Shown here: positions 1 through 9,198 of the stretch, one piece after another
Position numbering within the stretch: position 1 is the first letter of the stretch
Layout of the letters: every line of letters begins with the position of its first letter
Assembly (NCBI GenBank): GCA_004376055.2
Contig: CP049016.1
Location: 2,542,001-2,606,000 of the forward strand
Length of the DNA: 64,000 bases
Direction of reading: 5' to 3'
Origin: Nitrospirales bacterium LBB_01
GTDB lineage: Bacteria; Nitrospirota; Thermodesulfovibrionia; Thermodesulfovibrionales; Magnetobacteriaceae
Notes under the pieces: model-generated
What the model was told of the DNA's origin: nothing
The model's input: the letters and a program-made list of their open reading frames with translations, nothing else
Databases searched by the model: none
Position numbers and translations under genes: made by a program

Positions 1-1
1 A

Positions 2-778
2 CAAAATAACCCTGCAATTGCAATCATTGATCTATCCCGTAATTTTGGTAAAGAACTTGCTCTCACTGCAGGTCTCAACTACTCAAGAGGCAATGCTGTT
101 ATCCCCATAGACAGCGATTTACAAGACCCTCCAGAGTTAATCACCTCAATGATTGCAAAGTGGCGTGAGGGCTATGACGTCGTTTATGCAGTTAGAAGCT
201 CTCGCTCAGGGGAGTCTTTTATGAAACGCCTCACTGCCAAAATGTTTTACAAGACAATTAATTACATTACTGACATAGACATCCCCAGAGATACCGGTGA
301 TTTCAGACTTCTTGACAGGCGGGTTGTTGACGTGTTAAACAGAATCCCTGAAAACACCAGATTTATGAAAGGACTCTTTGCGTGGGTGGGTTTTAAGCAA
401 ACAGGGATATTTTTTGACAGAGACCCAAGATTTTCCGGCAAAACTAAATGGAGTTACTGGAAACTGTGGAATCTTGCTATAGATGGGATAACTCTTTTCA
501 GTGCAACTCCTTTAAAGGTATGGACTTATGCAGGGTTTTCCATCGCTTTATTCTCTTTAATGTTTGCAGTTTATATAATTATAAAAACACTGGTCAAAGG
601 TATTGATGTTCCCGGTTATGCCTCCATAATGGTTACTGTCCTGTTTATCGGTGGAATTCAGCTTTTAAGCGTGGGGATTATGGGTGAGTATATTGGGAGG
701 ATTTATACAGAAGCCAAAAGGCGGCCCCTCTACATAGTTAATAAGGTTTATGGTATAGACAAAGACAGTACATCCTAA
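2..778 (+). CDS. Polyprenyl-phosphate glycosyltransferase (GT2, GtrB/DPM1-like), 5' end missing
   Basis: The frame is open from base 2, so the gene starts upstream of the window. The visible part carries the GT2 nucleotide/metal site IDSDLQDPPEL (about residues 39-49 of the fragment) and the DTGDFRL acceptor-side motif. Two C-terminal membrane helices follow (around VWTYAGFSIALFSLMFAVY and IMVTVLFIGGIQLL), and it ends in the GEYIGRIYTE tail typical of GtrB/ArnC/DPM-like enzymes. The family moves a sugar from a nucleotide sugar to a polyprenyl phosphate on the cytoplasmic side of the inner membrane, feeding GT-C transferases such as those found later in this window. The acceptor and sugar cannot be read from sequence. 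Confidence 0.9.
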   Translation, partial: QNNPAIAIIDLSRNFGKELALTAGLNYSRGNAVIPIDSDLQDPPELITSMIAKWREGYDVVYAVRSSRSGESFMKRLTAKMFYKTINYITDIDIPRDTGDFRLLDRRVVDVLNRIPENTRFMKGLFAWVGFKQTGIFFDRDPRFSGKTKWSYWKLWNLAIDGITLFSATPLKVWTYAGFSIALFSLMFAVYIIIKTLVKGIDVPGYASIMVTVLFIGGIQLLSVGIMGEYIGRIYTEAKRRPLYIVNKVYGIDKDSTS

Positions 779-862
779 GTGCGGCAGTTAAGATGACAGA
801 AATGGTTGCCATACAAAAAATCTCCCACTAAACAAACTTCAAGAAAATATTCATCCTTAACA

Positions 863-891
863 TTGACAAAATCTCTGCAATATTTTACATT
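863..891 (+). promoter_or_regulatory. Sigma-70-type promoter of tig-clpP-clpX
   Basis: TTGACA at 863-868 and TACATT at 886-891 are separated by 17 bases. Transcription would begin near 898, leaving a leader of about 35 nt that contains AGGAGG at 922-927, just ahead of the tig ATG. Confidence 0.6.
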
Positions 892-932
892 AAATGCGTG
901 CATTCAGTCATAAGTTATTTCAGGAGGTTGTA

Positions 933-2180
933 ATGGAGAGCGTTGTAGAGAATATTTCAGTTACAAAAAAGAGGTTAACCATAGAGGCGGCGGCATCTGA
1001 GGTTGAGGGGGAGGTCGTAAAATCGCTAAATGAGGTCAGGATGAAGTCAAGGCTTCCCGGATTTCGCCCCGGCAAAGCGCCTCTTTCACTGATAGAAAAA
1101 AAGTACAGAAAAGACGTAGAAGCGGATGTTGTAGAAAGACTCGTGACACAGTACTATAACGATGCACTGAAGAGCGCTAATCTCAGAGCGCTGACACAAC
1201 CTGTCGTAGAAAGCCGCAACTATGAAAGCAGAGGCGGCATTAAACTTGTTGTGAGTTTTGAGGTGCGCCCGCCTATTGAAGGGCTTAGTTACGAAGGGCT
1301 GCCCCTAAAGGCGGTTAAGACAGAGATAACCGATGAGGAGATGGAAACTTACCTAAAGCGTATTGCGGTAAATAAGGCAACTTACGCTCCGGTTGACAGA
1401 CCCATAGAGCTTGAAGACCTTGTAGTAGCCGACTATGTTGTCGTTGACGATGGTAAAACCTACGACGACCAGTTTATAAAAATAGGCGCCGGGGTGTTTC
1501 CTGATGAGTTTTATAAAGCGTTGACAGGTAAGATTAAGGGAGACGCTGTAGAAGTTAAAGTTCCCTTTCCTGACACATATCCAAATCCGGAACTAAAGGG
1601 CAGAGAGGTTGACCTGAAAGTTACAATTAAAGAGGTAAAGGCTCTTTCCACGCCAGAGGTAGATGACGAGTTAGCTAAGGATTATGGGTTTGACGACCTG
1701 CAATCACTAAAAAAAGTGGCCGGCGAAAATCTGCTTGCCGCAAAAACTGACAGAGCTAAAAAAGAGGAAAAAGCGCAGCTGATTAAGGCTCTGATAGAAA
1801 AATATGATTTTGAGCTTCCTGAGACACTGTTGAAACAAGAGATTGACGCCATAATCAGACAGGCCAGAACTGTAGAAGCATACAAAGACGTCACGGACGA
1901 ACAACTTAAAGAGAAATTTGCATTCGATGCAAAAAATAATGTAAAAGTCATGGTACTCATGGACGCAATCGGAGAGCTTGAAGATATAAACGTATCAGAG
2001 GACGAAATGAGAGAGCGGATATTGATGCTTGGCGAGTCATCGTCAATGAGCCCCGAGGCGCTGATACAGTATTTCAATCATGTGGACGGCTCCCTTGACG
2101 GAATACGATACACCATATTCAGAGAAAAAGTTGTGGATGCCATCCACAAAAAGGCTAAAGTCACAGAGGAGGAAAGTTAA
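933..2180 (+). CDS. tig: Trigger factor (ribosome-associated peptidyl-prolyl isomerase/chaperone)
   Basis: This 415-residue protein has the trigger factor order: an N-terminal ribosome-binding domain with the signature [12 protein letters not shown] (about residues 40-51), a central FKBP-like domain (about 150-240) and a helical C-terminal chaperone domain. It binds beside the ribosomal exit tunnel and shields nascent chains. The frame is open upstream to 894, but the ATG at 933 is chosen because AGGAGG sits at 922-927 and the promoter predicts a transcription start near 898. The PPIase domain looks shortened, lacking a clear classical FKBP active-site stretch, so isomerase activity is uncertain. 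clpP follows one base after the stop, the classical tig-clpP-clpX order. Confidence 0.95.
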   Translation: MESVVENISVTKKRLTIEAAASEVEGEVVKSLNEVRMKSRLPGFRPGKAPLSLIEKKYRKDVEADVVERLVTQYYNDALKSANLRALTQPVVESRNYESRGGIKLVVSFEVRPPIEGLSYEGLPLKAVKTEITDEEMETYLKRIAVNKATYAPVDRPIELEDLVVADYVVVDDGKTYDDQFIKIGAGVFPDEFYKALTGKIKGDAVEVKVPFPDTYPNPELKGREVDLKVTIKEVKALSTPEVDDELAKDYGFDDLQSLKKVAGENLLAAKTDRAKKEEKAQLIKALIEKYDFELPETLLKQEIDAIIRQARTVEAYKDVTDEQLKEKFAFDAKNNVKVMVLMDAIGELEDINVSEDEMRERILMLGESSSMSPEALIQYFNHVDGSLDGIRYTIFREKVVDAIHKKAKVTEEES

Positions 2181-2181
2181 A

Positions 2182-2781
2182 ATGCCCTTTATCCCTATGG
2201 TAATAGAGCAGACAGGCCGGGGTGAGCGGGCTTACGATATATATTCAAGGCTGCTTAAGGACAGAATCATATTTCTTGGCACTGCGGTTGACGATAACGT
2301 AGCAAACGCCATAATAGCCCAGATGCTGTTTTTACAGACCGAGGATCCGGAAAAGGACATTCACCTGTATATAAACTCACCGGGCGGAGTGGTGACATCA
2401 GGGCTTGCAATATATGATACCATGCAGTACGTAAGACCGGACATTGCAACATACTGCACAGGGCAAGCTGCCAGCATGGGAGCGCTTTTGCTTGCTGCAG
2501 GAGCAAAGGGTAAGCGGTTTGCCCTTCCCAACTCACGAATACTCATACATCAGCCAATGGGCGGCTTTAGCGGTCAAGCCACTGACATTGAGATTCATGC
2601 ACGGGAGATTTTAAAAATACGAGAGAGCCTCAATCACATACTGGTTAACCACACAGGTCAGCCGCTGGAAAAAATCAGCAATGATACCGAGCGCGACTAC
2701 TTTATGTCGTCCGAAGAGGCTAAGGCGTATGGACTTGTTGATGAGGTAATAGTGTCCATAAAATCAAAAGAGAAGACTTAG
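2182..2781 (+). CDS. clpP: ATP-dependent Clp protease proteolytic subunit
   Basis: This is a 199-residue serine peptidase of normal ClpP length. The catalytic triad is visible as Ser98 (GQAASMG), His123 (ILIHQPMGG) and Asp172 (DTERDYF). It forms the tetradecameric chamber that degrades substrates unfolded by ClpX, encoded next. A longer open frame begins at 2080 inside tig. The ATG at 2182 is chosen because it has GAGGAGG just upstream and gives the usual N-terminus [10 protein letters not shown]. The gene starts immediately after the tig stop and is probably translationally coupled to it. Confidence 0.97.
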   Translation: MPFIPMVIEQTGRGERAYDIYSRLLKDRIIFLGTAVDDNVANAIIAQMLFLQTEDPEKDIHLYINSPGGVVTSGLAIYDTMQYVRPDIATYCTGQAASMGALLLAAGAKGKRFALPNSRILIHQPMGGFSGQATDIEIHAREILKIRESLNHILVNHTGQPLEKISNDTERDYFMSSEEAKAYGLVDEVIVSIKSKEKT

Positions 2782-2830
2782 GCGATTCGCTTTAAATACA
2801 GGTACAATTTTGATAGACAAAGGGGATAAG

Positions 2831-4066
2831 ATGGGAAAGAAGAAAGAGGACCAGTTACGCTGTACTTTTTGCGGTAAACTCCAAAGTGAGGTTAAAAAGC
2901 TTATAGCTGGCCCCTCAGTTTATATATGTGATGAGTGTGTTGATTTGTGTAACGATATTATAGCAGAAGACCTAAAAGTGCATATCTCCCATAAAGGACA
3001 CACAGGTGTTCCAACCCCAAAGCGGATACATACATTTTTGAATGACTATGTTATAGGGCAGGAAAGGGCAAAAAGAATAATATCCGTTGCCGTACACAAT
3101 CACTACAAACGGATTTATAGGCAGTCAGAGTCAGAGGTGGAGCTGCAAAAAAGCAACATAATATTAATTGGCCCCACAGGCACAGGGAAAACTCTGTTGG
3201 CTCAGACACTTGCCAGATACCTTGACGTTCCGTTTACAATAGCTGACGCTACGACTCTAACCGAGGCCGGATATGTAGGAGAGGATGTGGAAAATATAAT
3301 CCTGAAACTTCTGCAATCAGCTAACGGCGACATTGAAAGAGCTCAGAAGGGGATTATCTATATTGATGAGATAGATAAAATCAGCAAAAAAACCGACAAT
3401 CCCTCTATTACCCGCGATGTCTCCGGAGAGGGCGTACAGCAGGCCCTTCTTAAGATAATTGAGGGAACAATAGCAAGCGTGCCGCCTCAGGGTGGGCGCA
3501 AGCATCCGCATCAGGAATACCTTCAGGTGGATACAACCAACATCCTGTTTATCTGCGGGGGCGCTTTTAACGGACTTGATGACGTTATCGAACACCGTGC
3601 AGGGAAAAGCACTGTCGGCTTTGGCGTTGAGCTTTATACAAAAAAGAAAAAGGAAAATATAATGAGTCAGGTTGCTACAGAGGATTTAACAAAGTACGGA
3701 CTCATTCCAGAACTTGTAGGGCGATTGCCTGTTATTGCAACCCTTGACGCCCTCAGTGAGGATGCTCTGGTGCAGATTCTTGTTGAGCCAAAAAATGCTC
3801 TTATTAAACAGTACGAGAAGCTCCTGTCGTTTGAAAACGTCAGGCTTAAGTTTACAGACGGAGCACTCAGAGCGATCGCTAAAAAAGCAATAATACGCAA
3901 GTCCGGCGCCCGCGGGTTAAGAGCTATTCTTGAAGAGGTTATGCTTGATGTGATGTATGAAATCCCGTCTCAAAACGGTATAAAGGAGTGCATAATCAAC
4001 GAGGAAACCATAACAAACAATATTAAGCCGCATCTCATATATGAGACACAGGTTGAACTGGCCTGA
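2831..4066 (+). CDS. clpX: ATP-dependent Clp protease ATP-binding subunit ClpX
   Basis: This 411-residue AAA+ unfoldase recognises tagged or misfolded substrates and feeds them to ClpP. The N-terminal C4 zinc-binding domain is seen as CTFCGK followed by CDECVDLC. The Walker A motif is GPTGTGKT, the Walker B region is [10 protein letters not shown], and the ClpX-specific stretch [17 protein letters not shown] is intact, as is the ClpP-contact IGF-type loop region (TVGFGVEL). The ATG at 2831 follows AGGGGAT and gives the standard [11 protein letters not shown] start; an upstream in-frame TTG/ATG region at 2810 is less likely. It is the last gene of the tig-clpP-clpX operon. Confidence 0.96.
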   Translation: MGKKKEDQLRCTFCGKLQSEVKKLIAGPSVYICDECVDLCNDIIAEDLKVHISHKGHTGVPTPKRIHTFLNDYVIGQERAKRIISVAVHNHYKRIYRQSESEVELQKSNIILIGPTGTGKTLLAQTLARYLDVPFTIADATTLTEAGYVGEDVENIILKLLQSANGDIERAQKGIIYIDEIDKISKKTDNPSITRDVSGEGVQQALLKIIEGTIASVPPQGGRKHPHQEYLQVDTTNILFICGGAFNGLDDVIEHRAGKSTVGFGVELYTKKKKENIMSQVATEDLTKYGLIPELVGRLPVIATLDALSEDALVQILVEPKNALIKQYEKLLSFENVRLKFTDGALRAIAKKAIIRKSGARGLRAILEEVMLDVMYEIPSQNGIKECIINEETITNNIKPHLIYETQVELA

Positions 4067-4092
4067 AAGTTTTGTATATGATTTTTTAAAAG

Positions 4093-4165
4093 AAAAAGAA
4101 CAATCCGCAGATGACACAGATAAACGCAGATAAAAAAAATGCAAATCTGCGAAAATCTGTGGATA
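4093..4165. repeat. Dispersed CAGAT/AATCTG repeat, copy 1
   Basis: This stretch contains CCGCAGATGACACAGAT, then CGCAGAT, then AATCTGCG and AATCTGTGG, an imperfect inverted arrangement. Related copies lie at 49857-49916 and 55034-55096. The annotated ATG of the following membrane protein (4111) lies inside it. Confidence 0.6.
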
Positions 4166-6312
4166 AAATCCTTGTTCCGTGTTCTCTGTTCATCATTATT
4201 TCCGTTGTGCTGTATCGTTGTTACAACGGAATAAACATGTCATATCCGTTTTACTTTATATGGGATATGGATCACCAGGTGCTGCTTGACCTTTTGCAAA
4301 TCAACAGCGGCTCGCTTCCCAGCAATCTCACCCACCCAGGCTTTGGCATTAAGCTCTTGCTGTACCTTACGCATAAAACAGCTTATGCACTAAAGTATAT
4401 ATCCATCTCCGGTTTCAATGATCTCTATAAATCAGTAAGTCCGCTTGCCTGTGTTGCCGAACTCACTGATTTTTACCGAAGACACTCCCCTGTGCTTGCC
4501 ATTTTGACTGTGTTATTTTTATGGTCTTCTCTTAACATTATTTTTAAACCAAAATGGTGGGTTAGTTTATTTGTACTTATTTTTCTTGGCTTTCAGGAAT
4601 CCCTGTTTTACCATAGCGCTATGATACGCTCTGAGCTTTACTGCGTCTTTTACTGGAGTTGTGCCGTATTTTTCTCCGCTTATGCCGCAAACGCAAGTAA
4701 CAGATCACTTAGAAACATATCTTTAGTGCTTGCCGGAATGTTTGCAGGGCTTTCATTGCTAACAAAGGTTCAGGCAGTTATGTACATTTTTTTTATAATG
4801 CCCTTTTTTGCGTTTAACATGCTTCAGGACAAAAACACTGAGGAGACCAATAGGCAGTCAACCCTCTATTTTTATCTGTGTGCTATAAATACCGCAGTGT
4901 TTTTTCTTCTTATGTTTATGGGCTTTATATTTAAAATGCCAGATGCTGTTGAAACCCTTAACCGGCAAGCATACGGCTTTACAAAAGTTTCCGTTATATT
5001 TTTTGTGGTATGGGGAATTTACTTACTTTATAATGTGTTAGCATTTTATACTCCAAAACTTAATATTCCTATGCGGAAACCCTTGCTTTTGATGAATCTC
5101 ATTGTGACCGGTTTTTTATTTTCTTTTTTGCTGCATTTTTTGATTTATTCAGACACAAGTATGTCGTTTAGTTATATGTTAAGCGATATTAAGGCGCTAT
5201 TCTTTAATCCAATGTTTACACATCTTCATACTTTCATGGAAAACATCAAAAAGCTGACAGAGCTAATCGTATATAACCCATTTCTTTTTGTTGTTAATGC
5301 TGCCGTTTTTGCCATAATGATTTTGGGGTACTTAATGAAATTTATTGAAATACAAAAACGTCAGATGGTTATGCTCGCTTTGCTTTTAGCGCTGACATAT
5401 ATGAACACGTTCTTTGCAACGCGTTTTGCGTTACGGGATTACCTGTGGGTAGAGATAATGGTTAATTTTGCAAGTCTCTATTTTGCCATGATAATTTTGT
5501 CAAATATAAGAAAGCATATGAAACCGGTATTATTTTTTATAGCCGTTATATTTTTGATTTTGTTTACAAAAAATATCAGCCAGTGTATGAAAGTTCCTGC
5601 AAGAGTAAACATTAATTATGGGCATTACGGTTGGAAAGTGATGTTTAGCCACATATATGGCCGTGGTGAAAAAAATTATTCAACTTTTATGAATTCCCGT
5701 TACATGGATAGGATAGAAAATGGTATGGTAAATGATGATATTCAATACGCCCGGAATTATGAGCAGAATAAGCGTACGTTATCTTTCATTTTTCCGTGTA
5801 CCGAGGGAAACACAAGATATATGGGGTATGTTGGAGGGGGTTCACCTGTGTGGGTAGATAGTAGTGACTATAAAATTATGGGGTTTCCCCCAGAGTTGAA
5901 AAATTCACTGACGGTAGACCCGTCTTATGTCCTGCTGCAAGCAGCCTGCAGGCTTAAACCAGAGTTTGTCTCGTTAGAGGAGTGGTCTAATTGGGAATAT
6001 ACTGAATACCAGGATAAGTTCAATAAGAAACCGAAGGCTGGGATTTTACCTGTCTATACAAGACTTGATTTATCTGTACTGCTGTTTGTCCACACAGAAG
6101 ACGAGGCGGCGGTTATCGGAGCAAATGCTGAGCCGACTAACCTTATGATAGAACTGTCAAACGGGGTTAATGTGCTCAAACTCCATGGGGTAAAAATCAA
6201 AAAATACGCAGAAATTGATATGAGTAAGCTAAAGTACAAATACTTCTTTGTTGCAAAAACGAATTACTACGTTAACTATTCAGTATCCCGGTCTACAGCG
6301 CCGGCCCCTTAA
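4111..6312 (+). CDS. Polytopic membrane protein, putative GT-C glycosyltransferase (paralog 1 of 3)
   Basis: I do not recognise a named family. The protein (733 aa from 4111) has one helix, then the block SYPFYFIWDMDHQ with a DxD (Asp52/Asp54) in the first loop, then LPSNLTHPGFGIKLLL, about ten further hydrophobic helices, and a soluble C-terminal third ending in KLKYKYFFV. An acidic DxD-type motif in the first extracytoplasmic loop after TM1 is the hallmark of GT-C transferases, so a lipid-sugar-dependent transferase is inferred. It is closely related to the next gene and to 30336-32513. The start is uncertain: ATG 4111 lies in a dispersed repeat, whereas GTG 4159 would give an N-terminus exactly as long as that of paralog 3. 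Confidence 0.75.
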   Translation: MTQINADKKNANLRKSVDKILVPCSLFIIISVVLYRCYNGINMSYPFYFIWDMDHQVLLDLLQINSGSLPSNLTHPGFGIKLLLYLTHKTAYALKYISISGFNDLYKSVSPLACVAELTDFYRRHSPVLAILTVLFLWSSLNIIFKPKWWVSLFVLIFLGFQESLFYHSAMIRSELYCVFYWSCAVFFSAYAANASNRSLRNISLVLAGMFAGLSLLTKVQAVMYIFFIMPFFAFNMLQDKNTEETNRQSTLYFYLCAINTAVFFLLMFMGFIFKMPDAVETLNRQAYGFTKVSVIFFVVWGIYLLYNVLAFYTPKLNIPMRKPLLLMNLIVTGFLFSFLLHFLIYSDTSMSFSYMLSDIKALFFNPMFTHLHTFMENIKKLTELIVYNPFLFVVNAAVFAIMILGYLMKFIEIQKRQMVMLALLLALTYMNTFFATRFALRDYLWVEIMVNFASLYFAMIILSNIRKHMKPVLFFIAVIFLILFTKNISQCMKVPARVNINYGHYGWKVMFSHIYGRGEKNYSTFMNSRYMDRIENGMVNDDIQYARNYEQNKRTLSFIFPCTEGNTRYMGYVGGGSPVWVDSSDYKIMGFPPELKNSLTVDPSYVLLQAACRLKPEFVSLEEWSNWEYTEYQDKFNKKPKAGILPVYTRLDLSVLLFVHTEDEAAVIGANAEPTNLMIELSNGVNVLKLHGVKIKKYAEIDMSKLKYKYFFVAKTNYYVNYSVSRSTAPAP

Positions 6313-6322
6313 GGAGTGTTAA

Positions 6323-8494
6323 ATGCCGAATAATTCAAACAATGCGCTTAGAATTGTACCTTTTGTTATTGTTTCCATTATACTTTTCTTTTGTTACTAC
6401 AGTATAAACAGATCGTATCCGTTTTATTTTATATGGGATATGGATCATCAGGTGCTGCTTGATCTCCTGCAAATCAATAGCGCCTCGCTTCCCAGCAATC
6501 TCACACATCCCGGCTTTGGCATTAAATTGCTCCTTTTCTTTACGCATAAAACAGCCTATGCACTAAAATATGTTTCCGTATCAGGTTTCAAAGATCTTTA
6601 TAAGTCTGTAAGTCCACTTGTATGTGTAGCCGAGCTAACCGATTTTTATCGAAGACACTCCCCTGTGCTTGCCTTTTTGACGGTTTTACTTTTATGGTCT
6701 TCTCTTAACATTCTTTTTAAACCAAAATGGTGGGTTAGTTTATTTGTTCTTATGTTTCTTGGATTTCAGGAATCCCTGTTGTACCATAGCACAATGATTC
6801 GCTCTGAGCTTTACTGCGTCTTTTACTGGAGTTGTGCCGTGTTTTTCACTTCTACTACTTTAAAGCACAAAAACAGGTTACTTAAAAACACTTCTTTGAT
6901 ACTTGCCGGAATTTCTGTCGGACTATCATTGCTTACAAAGGTTCAAGCCGTCATGTATATATTTTTTATAGCTCCATTTTTTGTGTCTAACTTGCTTTGC
7001 TCTGCCCAAAGCAACGACACTGATATGGCAAGTGAAAATGCTAAACCATCCGCACTGTATTTGTACTTATGCTCCGTTAATACTGCAGTGTTTTCACTCT
7101 TTCTTTATAACGGATTTATGTTTAAAATGCCTGAAACTGTAGAAACTCTTAACCTACAGTCCTATGGCTTTACAAAAGTCTCTGCTGTCTTTGCAGTATT
7201 ATGGGGAATTTACATACTGTATAATGTACTGTCTTTTTATATTCCAAAACTAAATACGTTGACTGAAAAATCCTTGCTTTTGATGAATCTCATAGTAACC
7301 GGATTTATACTGTCTTTTCTGCTTCATTTTTTAATTTATTCTGACACAAGTCTATCTATCAACTACATGCTAAGCGACATTAAGGCATTGTTTTTTAACC
7401 CTCAGCACATAACGGTTAACACTGCCGGTGATAATATCAAAAAGCTCACGGAGCAAATCATATATAACCCGTTTCTTTTTGCCGTTAATATTGCCGTTAC
7501 TCTACTGCTGACACTTGGGTACTTTATGAAGTTTATTGAAATTCAGAGACGACAGATGGTTGTACTGTTTTTAATTTTAGCGCTGACTTATATAAACACT
7601 TTTTTTGCAACGCGCTTTATGCTAAGAGATTACTTGTGGGTTGAGATAATGGTTAATTTTGTAAGCATCTATTTTGCACTTGTTATCTTGTCAAACATTA
7701 ACAAATATGTCAAACCAGTTTCTTTGTTTTTAATCATCATATTTTTTGCATTGTTTACCAAAAATATAAGCCAGTGTATGAAAGTTCCCGTCAGAGTAAA
7801 CGCCAACTACAATCAGTACGGTTGGAAAGTAATGCTTGGCTTCGTCTATGACCGTATTGGTGAGAAAAACTATGCTGCAACTATGGATTTACATTACTTA
7901 ATCAAGATTAAAAATACCCTTATGGCCGATGATATTCAAAATGCCCTCAATTATGAGGAAAACAAGAGAATTGCGTCATTCATTTTTCCCTGTGCGAAGG
8001 TAAACACAAGATATCTTGGGCTGGTCTCACAGGCAGAAGTTGTATGGCAGGATAAACTTGACTATTTAATTATAGGGTATCCAGAGCTGTTAAAGAATTC
8101 GCTTATTATAGACCCGTCATACGTTCTAACTCAGACAACCTGCCGGTTTAAGCCTGAGACTGTTTTGGCGGGAGAATTTGGTGGAGGGATTTATGAGCGT
8201 CAGGATAAGATTAATGACAAACCAAAGGCTGGAATTTTACCCGTTCTTACTAGAAGGGATATAAACATATTATTGTTTGTTCACAAAGAAGACGAGGCTG
8301 CAGTTGCACAAAAGAATATCGTGCCTATTAACATTATGATAGTACTGACAGACGGAAAAAATCAGTTGGAACTGCACGGGCTTGAAATTAAAAAATACTC
8401 AGAAATAGACGTAAGCAAGCTAAAATATAAATACTTCTTTGTTGTAATGAAGCGCTACCCCTATAATTATTCAACAATAAAAGGTATCCCCTAA
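6323..8494 (+). CDS. Polytopic membrane protein, putative GT-C glycosyltransferase (paralog 2 of 3)
   Basis: This 723-aa tandem copy of the preceding gene starts 10 bases after it, with AAGGAGTG ahead of the ATG. Long stretches are nearly identical in DNA and protein (the WDMDHQVLLDLL, LPSNLTHPGFGIKLL and KPKWWVSLFVL blocks), so the duplication is probably fairly recent. The DxD in loop 1 is Asp39/Asp41. The C-terminal soluble domain is more divergent than the membrane part, as expected if the two copies have different acceptors. Function as a GT-C-type transferase is inferred from topology and motif only. The stop overlaps the end of the convergent kinase gene by three to four bases. Confidence 0.75.
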   Translation: MPNNSNNALRIVPFVIVSIILFFCYYSINRSYPFYFIWDMDHQVLLDLLQINSASLPSNLTHPGFGIKLLLFFTHKTAYALKYVSVSGFKDLYKSVSPLVCVAELTDFYRRHSPVLAFLTVLLLWSSLNILFKPKWWVSLFVLMFLGFQESLLYHSTMIRSELYCVFYWSCAVFFTSTTLKHKNRLLKNTSLILAGISVGLSLLTKVQAVMYIFFIAPFFVSNLLCSAQSNDTDMASENAKPSALYLYLCSVNTAVFSLFLYNGFMFKMPETVETLNLQSYGFTKVSAVFAVLWGIYILYNVLSFYIPKLNTLTEKSLLLMNLIVTGFILSFLLHFLIYSDTSLSINYMLSDIKALFFNPQHITVNTAGDNIKKLTEQIIYNPFLFAVNIAVTLLLTLGYFMKFIEIQRRQMVVLFLILALTYINTFFATRFMLRDYLWVEIMVNFVSIYFALVILSNINKYVKPVSLFLIIIFFALFTKNISQCMKVPVRVNANYNQYGWKVMLGFVYDRIGEKNYAATMDLHYLIKIKNTLMADDIQNALNYEENKRIASFIFPCAKVNTRYLGLVSQAEVVWQDKLDYLIIGYPELLKNSLIIDPSYVLTQTTCRFKPETVLAGEFGGGIYERQDKINDKPKAGILPVLTRRDINILLFVHKEDEAAVAQKNIVPINIMIVLTDGKNQLELHGLEIKKYSEIDVSKLKYKYFFVVMKRYPYNYSTIKGIP

Positions 8495-9186
8495 GGCAGA
8501 TAAAGGCTGAAACAACCACCGCCTAAAGTGCAGCCATTACATAGACTTATATATCCTTTCTTGTTTTTGTTTGTGTGAAAGTCGGCGACAATTTCTGCAA
8601 AGTAAAGCCCCAACCCTGTGCTCCCCGAACAGAAGTCTATAGACTTATCCCTATGGTCACTTGTTGCATCTATGAGAGACTTCGGGTAACCACCGCCATC
8701 GTCCTCTATTGAAATTTTTAAGTACCCGTCTTCAACCTCCGCCACAAGTCTGAGCTTTGATTTTGTGTATCTGAAAGAATTGTTCATGGTGCTGTTTAAC
8801 ACCCCTGATATCATGTCAAGGTCGAAAAACCAAAACAAGTCATCTTCACACTCTGTCTCCACCGTTATGTTCTTATAGTCAAGCATAGTCTTATTCTGTA
8901 TAACCAGATCATTTAAAAGCTCGTTTACGGAATTATAAGTTACGTTAAGAGAGTACATGGACTTGTCCAGTCTGTAGAGGGAAAGAAGTTGAATGAGGTT
9001 ATTATTTACGCGTTTTGCCTCATAATGCAGATGCGTCAGCTGAACTGCCTCAGGAACATTAATTTCTTTAAAATAATCAACCACATCATCAAGGTAATTT
9101 AACAGCATACTAAGAGAATTCTTCATATCGTGAACGGCTGAAGCTATTATCGTTGCAAAGTCTATATTTCTTTGTTCATTTTCCAT
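8491..9186 (-). CDS. Small soluble sensor histidine kinase
   Basis: This 231-residue protein has a HisKA-like helix with the phospho-acceptor His19 in ASAVHDMKNSLSML. An HATPase_c domain follows, with N-box NSTMNNSFRYTKS, G1 box EDDGGGYP and G2 box GSTGLGLYFAEIV. There are no membrane segments and no recognisable sensor domain, so it must receive its signal from a partner. It lies 12 bases downstream of the receiver-TPR gene in the same operon, so the two probably form a phosphorelay pair. The phosphotransfer direction cannot be told from sequence. Confidence 0.88.
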   Translation of the reverse strand: MENEQRNIDFATIIASAVHDMKNSLSMLLNYLDDVVDYFKEINVPEAVQLTHLHYEAKRVNNNLIQLLSLYRLDKSMYSLNVTYNSVNELLNDLVIQNKTMLDYKNITVETECEDDLFWFFDLDMISGVLNSTMNNSFRYTKSKLRLVAEVEDGYLKISIEDDGGGYPKSLIDATSDHRDKSIDFCSGSTGLGLYFAEIVADFHTNKNKKGYISLCNGCTLGGGCFSLYLP

Positions 9187-9198
9187 TTTAGCTGTCTC

